Under the pieces are notes generated by a model, which saw only the letters and a list, made by a program, of their open reading frames with translations, did no database searches and was not told the origin of the DNA. The position numbers were made by a program, and so were the translations under genes. A stretch of DNA of 64,000 nucleotides from Vibrio spartinae (GTDB lineage Bacteria > Pseudomonadota > Gammaproteobacteria > Enterobacterales > Vibrionaceae). How positions within the stretch are numbered: the first letter of the stretch is position 1; every line of letters starts with the position of its first letter. Location: assembly GCF_024347135.1 (NCBI RefSeq), contig NZ_AP024908.1:1054001-1118000 (forward strand). The letters are read 5' to 3'. Positions 56,945 through 64,000 of the stretch are shown one piece after another.

Positions 56945-57145
56945 ATTCGTTCTGGTTCTAAGTTCAATTTGGAAACGGACTTAACGCTAACGGAGGGCGG
57001 GATTCCTATTGAACACAGAGGGAAAGGTAAGCAGTGCTTCATTAAAACAGCATTTGCTCTTAGAGAAAGAGAACCAGAAAAAACGGTTGATGTACTACTT
57101 CTAGAAGAGCCTGAAAATCATTTGAGCCATACCAGCATGTGTAAA
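56945..57145 (+). pseudogene. fragment of an OLD-family-type AAA ATPase gene
   Basis: 201 bp trapped between the two IS elements. It encodes SGSKFNLETDLTLTE, EHRGKGKQCFIKTAFAL (a signature-like motif) and VDVLLLEEPENHLSH (Walker B), as in OLD-family overcoming-lysogenization-defect ATPases and related anti-phage nucleases. Both ends of the gene are missing. It cannot make a functional protein. Confidence 0.7.
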
Positions 57146-57257
57146 GAGACTGTTCATTATTCTGTGTCACGCCCATTTTTATAAATCCAGATATGGAGTG
57201 AGTCTGCCTTCAAAGTGGATGCTGAGCTGAGACAGTGTCAGGTTCCAGTTCTGCACC
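57146..57257 (-). mobile_element. 112-bp terminal fragment of the same IS
   Basis: Identical to the right-end 112 bp of the IS in minus orientation. It abuts the full copy B directly, so two right ends stand in tandem. This looks like the remains of one IS copy into or beside which another transposed, followed by deletion. Confidence 0.9.
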
Positions 57258-58559
57258 GAGACTGTTCATTATTCTGTGTCACGCCCATTTTTATAAATCC
57301 AGATATGGAGTGAGTCTGCCTTCAAAGTGGATGCTGAGCTGAGACAGTGTCAGGTTCCAGTTCTGCACCGGATGCGTCCACTTTTCACTGGCTTTCAACA
57401 TACCTGCATACAACAGCTTGAGCAAGCTGGTTTCATTAGCAAAACCGCCCTTGGTTTTGGTCAGTTTGCGGAACTGACGATGTACCGCCTCAACCGCATT
57501 GGTGGTGTAAATGGCTCTGCGGACCTGTTCGGGATATTTGAAATACACCGATAAGTTCTCCCATTTATTGCGCCATGACTGAATCACCAGCGGGTATTGT
57601 GGTCCCCATTTGGCTTCCAGCTCATCCAGCTCATGTTCGGCAGCTTTAAGGGTTGCCGCTTTATAAACACATTTTAAATCCGCCATAAACGCTTTCTGAT
57701 TTTTGCTGGCGACATACTTCATCGAGTTACGGATTTGATGGATAACACAGAGTTGGACTTCAGTCTGCGGGTAAATGGTTTCAATCGCCTGAGGGAACCC
57801 TTTGAGGCCATCGACACAAGCAATACAAATATCTTTGACACCGCGATTTTGTAAGTCGGTCAGGACACTGAGCCAGTAATGCGCGCCTTCGGCATCAGAG
57901 AGATAAATCCCCAGCAGCTCTTTTTTTCCTTCGATATTGAGTGCAAGGATGGTGTAAATGGCTTTGGAAACAAAGCGACCGTTTTCCTTGATTTTGTAGT
58001 GAACGGCATCAAGCCAGACGACCGGATAGACGGGGTCTAAATCCCGCTCCTGCCATGCTCTGAGCTCAGGGATAAGACGGTCGGTGATGGCGTTAATCGT
58101 GCCATTGGAAACGCTGATACCATACATATCCAGCAGATATTCCCGGATATGTTGATAGCTGTTGCCAAGGGCAAACAGGGAGAGGACATTACGTTCCATC
58201 TCATCGGTCAGTCGGGTCTGGTGCTTCTTGACAGTTTGCGGGTCAAAAGAGCCATTTCGGTCACGGGGCGTTTCAAGTTCAAATTCCCCGGATGAGGTTT
58301 TAACGGTTTTGCGGGATTTTCCATTTTTGCGATTGTCGGGCTCAGCTTCAAGGTGCTGTTCGATTTCAGCCCCGAGCGCGGCTTCAGTGATTTGCTTAAT
58401 CAACGGGGTGAGCAAACCGTCTTTGCCGTTGAGGCCCTGACCGGATTGCAATGCTTTGGCAAAAGCTTGAATATCAATTTCGAATTTATCGTCAGACATA
58501 AGGTGTCATTTCCTTTTTGGTTCAGTTTAAAGAAATGACACAGAAATTTGAACACTACC
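57258..58559 (-). mobile_element. IS256-family insertion sequence, copy B
   Basis: 1302 bp, inverted with respect to copy A and with the same transposase. Ends GAGACTGTTC (57258) and AACACTACC (to 58559). No target duplication is visible. Together with copy A it brackets the ATPase fragment in a composite arrangement. Confidence 0.9.
57291..58499 (-). CDS. IS256-family (Mutator-type) transposase, copy B
   Basis: A 402-residue transposase identical to copy A, with DDE residues Asp164, Asp230 and Glu337. The frame is intact. Confidence 0.95.
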   Translation of the reverse strand: MSDDKFEIDIQAFAKALQSGQGLNGKDGLLTPLIKQITEAALGAEIEQHLEAEPDNRKNGKSRKTVKTSSGEFELETPRDRNGSFDPQTVKKHQTRLTDEMERNVLSLFALGNSYQHIREYLLDMYGISVSNGTINAITDRLIPELRAWQERDLDPVYPVVWLDAVHYKIKENGRFVSKAIYTILALNIEGKKELLGIYLSDAEGAHYWLSVLTDLQNRGVKDICIACVDGLKGFPQAIETIYPQTEVQLCVIHQIRNSMKYVASKNQKAFMADLKCVYKAATLKAAEHELDELEAKWGPQYPLVIQSWRNKWENLSVYFKYPEQVRRAIYTTNAVEAVHRQFRKLTKTKGGFANETSLLKLLYAGMLKASEKWTHPVQNWNLTLSQLSIHFEGRLTPYLDL

Positions 58560-58787
58560 GAAAAATATAAAGATGAGTTTAGCTGTCAAAGTCTAAAAAT
58601 CGTAGATTTCAACCTTTGGCTAGTATGCAATAAGTTTTCATTCATTAATGGTGAAATAACTCAAGACCAATACGAAAGACGTATTGAAAATTCGTTCTTA
58701 GAGACATTAATGTTAATAAAACCCTTTAAGTATAAGAATAAAATAGCAAAAATAGAACCGATGTATCCAAGAGCAGAAATAAACTAA
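58560..58787 (+). pseudogene. 5'-truncated gene remnant after IS copy B
   Basis: About 75 codons stay open from the IS edge to a stop at 58787. A TTG inside the IS end (58548) could start it only by chance. The product is charged and rich in Lys, Glu and Ile (for example ITQDQYERRIENSFLETLML). No family recognised. It is probably the 3' part of a gene cut by the IS. Confidence 0.45.
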
Positions 58788-59411
58788 CAAAGCCATTGGA
58801 AGAAAAGTTGCTAAGAGTGGTTCCATCAACTCGATTTTGCCCTACGTAAGTTAGAATGCATAATCTGTAAACTTACACACATAAAGTAAAGGTGACATAC
58901 TGAAAGATTAATGCTTTATTCTGTCTATTTCCTTCCATCTCAGGCACTGCAATAAGCGGTGCCTGATCGCAACTTGATATAGAAAAATTATCCAAATGGT
59001 AGATAGCCGCCGAAACTCCAAACTCATTTCTGTTCAATTCCTTTTTAAAACTGTATTCAAATTCGCTGAAACGCTCATCGGCTGATTATTTTGAGAACCC
59101 ACACCCAAAATCTCATACTTTTTTAATACTTTTTATTTCCCTGAATTCGATAACCTAACTCCTGCACTGGCAAAATCCAGTGCCGGGCGTAGGAACCCGC
59201 ATTTCCCCACAAGGCATAATAGATGTCAGTTTATACTGGTATTTTTCTATGTTACGCTTTAGCTCGCCTGATTATGGTGGGCTGGGCAAGGCAGCTTCGG
59301 CTGGCTGCTAACCTTGTGGAGCGGTATTCCTACACCTTGTTCCAGTTCACCACCCGAAACGTAGGAATTTCGTGTGGTGTTCATATCTCAACAACCACAA
59401 GGAGTTCCACT
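58788..59411. other. non-coding stretch with hairpins and a P4-like leader
   Basis: A hairpin TCAGGCAC/GTGCCTGA lies at 58940-58966 and another GCACTGG/CCAGTGC at 59165-59184. The stretch 59223-59411 is open in frame with the next gene and reads ARLIMVGWARQLRLAANL, then TTRNVGIS. This recalls the Ash-type leader seen near P4-like satellite genes. No strong ribosome site precedes it, so I treat it as leader rather than gene. Confidence 0.4.
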
Positions 59412-59609
59412 ATGTACGAAACCATCCCTTATAATCCCGAGTTTGCCCAAAAAGCCCGCGAATATCTGCGCCAGTTAGAAGAAATATTTGAAGCCGAACA
59501 GCGGCACAATAGTCAAGAGCTGCGCAATGTGCTGCTGTATCTGAATAATCTGATTACCACCCATTATGTGCGCTATCATGAAGAGCCGGATGAATCAGAT
59601 TTGGTGTGA
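59412..59609 (+). CDS. small protein of unknown function, possibly phage-satellite related
   Basis: 65 residues from ATG 59412, which has AAGGAG 8 nt upstream. The product (MYETIPYNPEFAQKAREYLR at the start) is a helical, acidic soluble protein with no membrane segment. The upstream in-frame leader resembles Ash-like sequences of P4-type satellites. A terminator-like hairpin GAGCCGCA/TGCGGCTC follows at 59634-59652. No named family. Confidence 0.6.
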   Translation: MYETIPYNPEFAQKAREYLRQLEEIFEAEQRHNSQELRNVLLYLNNLITTHYVRYHEEPDESDLV

Positions 59610-59678
59610 TGATTGATTGGTTGATTTAGTTTTCGAGCCGCAGTTGCGGCTCGATTTGAATTATCTGAAATATAAGGT

Positions 59679-59834
59679 GTAACTCGTCGGCTACATATTT
59701 ATCAGGGCAACACCTGCACCCCAGATATTCATCTCAAGGGCAAGTGGCTGAGTGAGGCTGTGTTTTAGACCGGGGTAAGAATCACCGCCAATATTGCAGC
59801 GGATTGTATTGTACTCGTCCCCGATATCAGTTGA
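59679..59834 (+). pseudogene. broken SymE-like toxin gene
   Basis: The frame reads TPDIHLKGKWLSEAVF, stop (59766-59768), then TGVRITANIAADCIVLVPDIS, stop. This matches the SymE toxin core (LKGKWL, hydrophobic-EAGF-TG, and the CIVLVP end). A stop codon interrupts it, and the part before TPDI appears shifted in frame. No start codon is left. SymE genes are common next to Rhs loci. Confidence 0.65.
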
Positions 59835-59841
59835 TATGGAT

Positions 59842-59878
59842 AAAAACAGCCGGACTATTTTTAGCCCGGCTGTTTTTT
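59842..59878 (+). terminator. rho-independent terminator
   Basis: Arms AAAACAGCCGG and CCGGCTGTTTT, loop about 11 nt, ending in a T-run. It lies after the SymE-like remnant and before the convergent immunity gene. Confidence 0.85.
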
Positions 59879-59910
59879 GAGGATGGGGGAATTGAATTAG
59901 AGTGTCTCCA

Positions 59911-60237
59911 CTAATATGTAATTTTTACTATAGAGCAATTGTTACTCTCTAATAATTTAATAAGATCATCTTCCGTTTTTAAACTAGCCAACATTCCATT
60001 TGATATATAATCACTAAACCACTGAGAGTCTGTTTCTTTAAATATATCTTTCCATTGAGCTGTATTAAATGAGGAAAGAGGGAAACTACCTCCCATTAAG
60101 CCATGTCCAAATCCTTCTTCTAATAAAATTTTTTGTGCATCAAAGGAAAATGCAACTAGTTTTGGCCAGTTTGAGCTATGTGTTTCATTTAGAGCTCTTT
60201 TGTCCAATTTGGCAATAATGTAATATACATCAGACAT
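59911..60237 (-). CDS. probable immunity protein for the Rhs toxin
   Basis: A 108-residue soluble, acidic protein starting MSDVYYIIAKLDKRAL. It lies 2 bp after the rhs stop, in the same direction, and is AT-richer than the rhs core, as toxin-tip/immunity pairs usually are. It has no signal peptide. No family recognised. The immunity role is inferred from position. Confidence 0.72.
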   Translation of the reverse strand: MSDVYYIIAKLDKRALNETHSSNWPKLVAFSFDAQKILLEEGFGHGLMGGSFPLSSFNTAQWKDIFKETDSQWFSDYISNGMLASLKTEDDLIKLLESNNCSIVKITY

Positions 60238-60239
60238 AA

Positions 60240-63200
60240 CTATTCCTCCGGCAAAATATCTACATTTCTAAAATTGATTAATCGACCTTCTGCCTGTAAT
60301 TGCACTGCTCCTCCCATTCCATACTCGGGATAGGCTTCAGCAAAAGGCTCGAGCTTGGTTTTGACATTATCCCCGGCCCAGTAAGGCACTCGAGCTTGTA
60401 CCTGCCCATTTTCATAGAGTTGGAGAGTATCAAACTCACCTCTAAGACGAGCATCACTCCATGATCCTGAGCCTGTTGCATCAGGACCTACTTCTGGCCC
60501 CTTAATTTGAAATGCCTTCCTAGCGTCAGAACCATTTTCATACCTTTCAAAGCCAATATATGTACTTGGAGCGGACTTATTCTCAATAGTTGAAGAAACA
60601 AATTTGTTTACATTGCCATCATCATCAAGGTATCTCATATATCGATAGCCTGTAGATGGTAACGTAGAAGACGGCCCCGATGGTCCTACATAAAAATCTG
60701 GTTTAGAGGTTGAATTTCCTGCCCCCGGACAATCCCCCAAACACTGACTCAACCCCAGCGGATCCACCCATCCCGTCGGATTCACCACATACTGGTAATT
60801 GTTTAAACCACCCGCGAGGCCGATTGGATCCGGGGTGATAAACCGACCGGAGTCAGGGCTATAGTAACGATGACGGTTGTAATGTAAACCCGTTTCTTCA
60901 TCGTAATACTGCCCCTGAAAACGCAGCGGGCTGACGATTTCGGCCTTGCGCTGGTAAGCCACATTGCCGTAACTGTGGTAATCCACCGACCAGGCAACAC
61001 GGCCTTCTACATCGGTGATTTCCAGCGGGGTGCCGATTTGGTCAAGGTGGTAGAAGTACGGTGTTGCATTCTCCGCCCCTTCACCGGTGACCAGTGCCAG
61101 CGGTTTAAAGCTGCCGTATTCGTACAGATAGGTCTGATAATGACGCTCACCCGATTCTGCCAGCAGCTTGTCGCCCTGCCATAAAAACTCAGTGGTGGTC
61201 TGGTGACCGGTTTTGTCAGTGACCGTTTTATGGGTCCTTCTGCCAAAGGCATCGTATTGGTATTCCGCAAGGGTGCCGTCGGGCTTTTCAACGTGAGTCA
61301 GGCGGTGCTGGCCGTCGTACTGATAAGTGGTAACCAGTGACTGATTGGTCCCGCGCGCTTCCTGTATCAGGTTACCGAATTCATCATACTGATAGTGTCG
61401 GTCCCCCTGAAACAGCAGCCGGTTCCCCGCCACATTACTCTGCCGGCTCTGTATCAGGTTACCGGCCGGGTCGTGGGCAAAGTTCTCACTCAGACTGCCG
61501 CGCACCTGTGTCAGACGGTCTAACGGGTCATAGTGATATTGTGTCAGGCCACGCAGGTTATCTTCCACCTGCGTTAAGTTCCCCGAGCGGTTGTACTGAT
61601 AACGGCGGAACAACGTCTGTTGCTGCGCCTGACTGACCCGATGCTCGGTCAGGCGACCGGTTTCATCATACTGAAAATGACTGCTCAGCGCCCCCTGCGT
61701 CCGGCGGGTTTCCAGACCACTGACCTGATAGTGGTGTTGTGTCAGGCAGTGACCGTTCAGATTAACCTGATGCAGCCGCCCATGTTGGAAGTCATAGTCA
61801 AGCTGCTGCCCGTCCGGCAGTAACTGAGCCGTGATGTGGCCCAGCGCATCATAACGATAGCCGGTGGTTGCCCAGCCCTGATGCTCGGTGGTCAACCGGC
61901 CCAGCACATCATAGGCATACACCAGCGGCCAGCGGCCGTCATCCACACCGGTCAGATTGCCGAGTAAGTCATAGCTGTACTGAATTGTCGATTCATCCGG
62001 CAGGGTCTTCTCAATCAGCTTGCCCTGTGCGTCATACGCGTAACGGGTCGTCAGCTCGGTGCCTTCACTGCCGATTTCGGTTTTTGCCGTCAGTTGCGTG
62101 TGCGCGTCATATTCATAGACAAACTGACGCCCGTCAAAGGTCACTTCCCGCTGGACATGGCCGGTCGGCGTGTAGTCTATCTGATAGTGCTCACCGCGCT
62201 CATTGATAATGGCACTGACAAAGTGGAACGGGTTGTCATAACGATACTGGACCGTACTGCCGTCCGGGTTGGTCTTCTGCGTCACCAGATGCAGCGGGAA
62301 CTCATAATCGTAGGTGGTGGCTCTGCCCTGCTCATCGGTGAACTTGGTGACCTTGTTATAGGCGTTGTATTCATAAAAGCGGGTCTGACCGCCCGGCAAC
62401 ACCTGTTTGGTCAACCGCCCGCTGCGGTCATACGACAGCTCGGTGACGCCCTGACTGTCATGACGCAGCCGCAACCGCCCCAGAATATCGTAGCGGTAAC
62501 GAATCACTTCCCCCTGCGGGGTGGTCTCATCGACCAGATGACCGTTGCGATTCCATGTCAGTTGGTGAATGCCACCGTCCGGATAGGTGATTTTCTCAAT
62601 CAGGCCGTGGTCGTTGTAATCATAAGTGGTGGTATGGCCCAGCGGGTCGCTCTGCTCGGTGATATGACCCCAGCGGTCATGCCGGTAACGCCACACCGCT
62701 TTGTCCTGCTGCACCTGAGCCAGTAAACCGTTTTTATAGCTGAAATGGGTGGTTAAACCATTGGGCTCGACTTTAGCAATCAGCTCACCGGCATCGTTGT
62801 ACACCGATTCGGTGACATTGCCGAGCGCATCAGTCTCTTGGGTCAACCGCCCTTTGTCATCGTAGGCCTTGAGGTATTCCCCGCCGCTGCCGTCCACTTC
62901 TTTAATCAGCCGCGCGTTGTCATCATGCTGGTAAACTTGCTGCGAGCCGTCGCTGTTGGTCAGCGTCACCGTCCCGGCATCTTCATCCCAGTCATAGCGG
63001 GTATCGACCTGCGTCAGGTTACTGTACTGGCGCACCGCCCGAACATCCTTCCCTTCGCCCTGCCATTCCCAGCGGAACACCGCACCACCGGCCAGCTCGC
63101 GCGACTGAATCACATGTTGGGCATCGTAGGTATATCGCTCGGTCTCCCCACTGGCATTGGTGGCGGTGATGAGCTGCGACTGCGCGTTATAGCCATAACT

Positions 63201-64000
63201 GACTTGCGTCTGAACAAATTGCCATTCGTCCTGCTCAGCCAGATAAGCGTACAAATCCACTTGGGTAATCAGGTCATCCGTATACACCAGCTCAAATCTA
63301 AGGTTGGTCTCGGTTGAAATCCGGACCGGACGGTGCTGACGGTCGTAAGTGATGCTCAGTGAATGGTCATATTGGTCTTTGATAGATGTCAGTAAGCCCG
63401 AGTCACCACGCATTTTAAAGGTATAAAACCGCTCACCGCTGGCAATAATCATCTGCTGTTTATCACTACCCAGAAATGCCGCTGATTTCGCCATGCGGTT
63501 GGTAATCGCCGGCAATTGCTCTGTCGGTCTGGGGAAACGGGTCAGTTTGCCTTCGCCGTCCCGCCAGATAATCGCATCACCGTCCACGGTCAGCTGATGT
63601 GACAGTGAATGTGACCAGCCATAACCGAGCCCGACATGGGTTTCAACCGCAGCGGTCCGGTACAACCGTTGCCATTCAAACGGCAACAGACCAATCAGGT
63701 GGCCGTCGGTCAGCGACAGTAACTCTTCACCGGTTGCCATCGATATCGGGTCTTTGTCACACACCGTGCCTTTACTGTCTTGGGTCGAGCGACCGGATTC
63801 ATTGGTCGGCGCATGGCTGTCGTCCGGCAGTGCATCATGATCGCCATGGAGCTTGGTATTCGGTCGGTTATTGGCTTCAAATTCAAGTTTGCCATTGCGA
63901 TAAGTACCCCGACCACCCCGGTTCATCGCAATCCGTTTGAATTTATCACAGGCTTTCAAAATCAGTTTCTTAGCAAAGGCAAAGATTTCTCCAATCACAT
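60240..64000 (-). CDS. rhs: Rhs polymorphic toxin, N-terminus beyond the window
   Basis: At least 1252 residues; the first visible start is GTG 63998 and the frame is still open at the window edge, so the N-terminus may lie outside. A DUF6531-like segment (VCDKDPISMATGEELL...DGHLIGLLPFEWQRLYRT) precedes dozens of YD repeats and the RHS core end (PSGRF-like SPDSGRFITPDPIGLAGGLNNYQYVVNPTGWVDPLGL), with the DPxGL self-cleavage motif. The last 169 residues are a distinct toxin tip (SQCLGDC... to ...NVDILPEE), rich in Gly/Tyr (STGYRYMRYLDD, SWSDARLRGEFDTLQL). I do not recognise a proven activity. No PAAR is visible in the part seen. Confidence 0.92.
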   Translation of the reverse strand, partial: VIGEIFAFAKKLILKACDKFKRIAMNRGGRGTYRNGKLEFEANNRPNTKLHGDHDALPDDSHAPTNESGRSTQDSKGTVCDKDPISMATGEELLSLTDGHLIGLLPFEWQRLYRTAAVETHVGLGYGWSHSLSHQLTVDGDAIIWRDGEGKLTRFPRPTEQLPAITNRMAKSAAFLGSDKQQMIIASGERFYTFKMRGDSGLLTSIKDQYDHSLSITYDRQHRPVRISTETNLRFELVYTDDLITQVDLYAYLAEQDEWQFVQTQVSYGYNAQSQLITATNASGETERYTYDAQHVIQSRELAGGAVFRWEWQGEGKDVRAVRQYSNLTQVDTRYDWDEDAGTVTLTNSDGSQQVYQHDDNARLIKEVDGSGGEYLKAYDDKGRLTQETDALGNVTESVYNDAGELIAKVEPNGLTTHFSYKNGLLAQVQQDKAVWRYRHDRWGHITEQSDPLGHTTTYDYNDHGLIEKITYPDGGIHQLTWNRNGHLVDETTPQGEVIRYRYDILGRLRLRHDSQGVTELSYDRSGRLTKQVLPGGQTRFYEYNAYNKVTKFTDEQGRATTYDYEFPLHLVTQKTNPDGSTVQYRYDNPFHFVSAIINERGEHYQIDYTPTGHVQREVTFDGRQFVYEYDAHTQLTAKTEIGSEGTELTTRYAYDAQGKLIEKTLPDESTIQYSYDLLGNLTGVDDGRWPLVYAYDVLGRLTTEHQGWATTGYRYDALGHITAQLLPDGQQLDYDFQHGRLHQVNLNGHCLTQHHYQVSGLETRRTQGALSSHFQYDETGRLTEHRVSQAQQQTLFRRYQYNRSGNLTQVEDNLRGLTQYHYDPLDRLTQVRGSLSENFAHDPAGNLIQSRQSNVAGNRLLFQGDRHYQYDEFGNLIQEARGTNQSLVTTYQYDGQHRLTHVEKPDGTLAEYQYDAFGRRTHKTVTDKTGHQTTTEFLWQGDKLLAESGERHYQTYLYEYGSFKPLALVTGEGAENATPYFYHLDQIGTPLEITDVEGRVAWSVDYHSYGNVAYQRKAEIVSPLRFQGQYYDEETGLHYNRHRYYSPDSGRFITPDPIGLAGGLNNYQYVVNPTGWVDPLGLSQCLGDCPGAGNSTSKPDFYVGPSGPSSTLPSTGYRYMRYLDDDGNVNKFVSSTIENKSAPSTYIGFERYENGSDARKAFQIKGPEVGPDATGSGSWSDARLRGEFDTLQLYENGQVQARVPYWAGDNVKTKLEPFAEAYPEYGMGGAVQLQAEGRLINFRNVDILPEE

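Noticed and set aside
55635..58567. Target-site duplications around the IS copies
   Set aside because: The 8-bp flanks of copy A, copy B and the outer pair were compared and do not match.
58781..58870. Possible second attC (CTAACAAAGCC ... GTTAGAATGC)
   Set aside because: Only the outermost 5 bp pair; the inner arms do not fold like attC.
62094..62726. Long antisense frame opposite rhs
   Set aside because: A shadow of the GC-rich YD repeats; no ribosome site and no domain.

Overview
The window looks like chromosomal DNA of a gammaproteobacterium, most probably a Vibrio or close relative. The main reasons are a type VI secretion (T6SS) cluster whose gene order matches the V. cholerae vas cluster, a glpFK/glpABC locus, an integron-type attC site, and the codon and protein style throughout. 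No rRNA, tRNA or CRISPR array was seen.

Layout. 1-5386 (+): a sugar-acid catabolic operon with the end of an RspA/mannonate dehydratase-like enzyme, a FadR-type regulator, an RspB-like zinc dehydrogenase and a complete TRAP transporter. 5459-27346 (-): a T6SS cluster running from a PAAR tip protein and a Sel1-repeat protein through tssB, C, E, F, G, tagH, tssJ, K, L, clpV, vasH, vasI, tssA, tssM and a short vasL-like gene. No hcp or vgrG is present. 28438-32286 (+): a soluble FIST-domain chemoreceptor, a LacI-family repressor and a small exported protein. 33038-39944: a LuxR-type regulator facing an operon of an AvrD-like enzyme, a P-loop ATPase/kinase and an RND/MMPL exporter, with a divergent pair encoding a LolA-like periplasmic protein and an outer-membrane barrel. 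40109-47372: glpABC (-) divergent from glpFK (+), with GlpR-like operators between them. 47524-53548 (-): a Fec-type iron ABC transporter and its TonB-dependent receptor.

53549-60237 is an accessory zone. It holds three direct repeats of about 320-340 bp, a GNAT cassette and a second cassette joined by an attC site, and two identical inverted IS256-family elements enclosing a 201-bp piece of an OLD-type ATPase gene. It also has a broken SymE-like toxin gene and a probable immunity gene. 60240-64000 (-) is a large Rhs polymorphic toxin that runs off the window edge.

How the genes work together. The T6SS operon encodes sheath, baseplate, membrane complex, recycling ATPase and its own sigma-54 activator, so it needs Hcp and VgrG from elsewhere. 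The Rhs protein and its neighbour form a toxin-immunity pair that could be a cargo of this machine. The least explained part is the AvrD-like locus. AvrD of Pseudomonas syringae directs synthesis of syringolides, which are acylated sugar-derived signal molecules. Here an AvrD-like gene sits with an exporter, envelope proteins and a LuxR-type regulator, which suggests a make-export-sense module for a small lipophilic molecule. That function is inferred.
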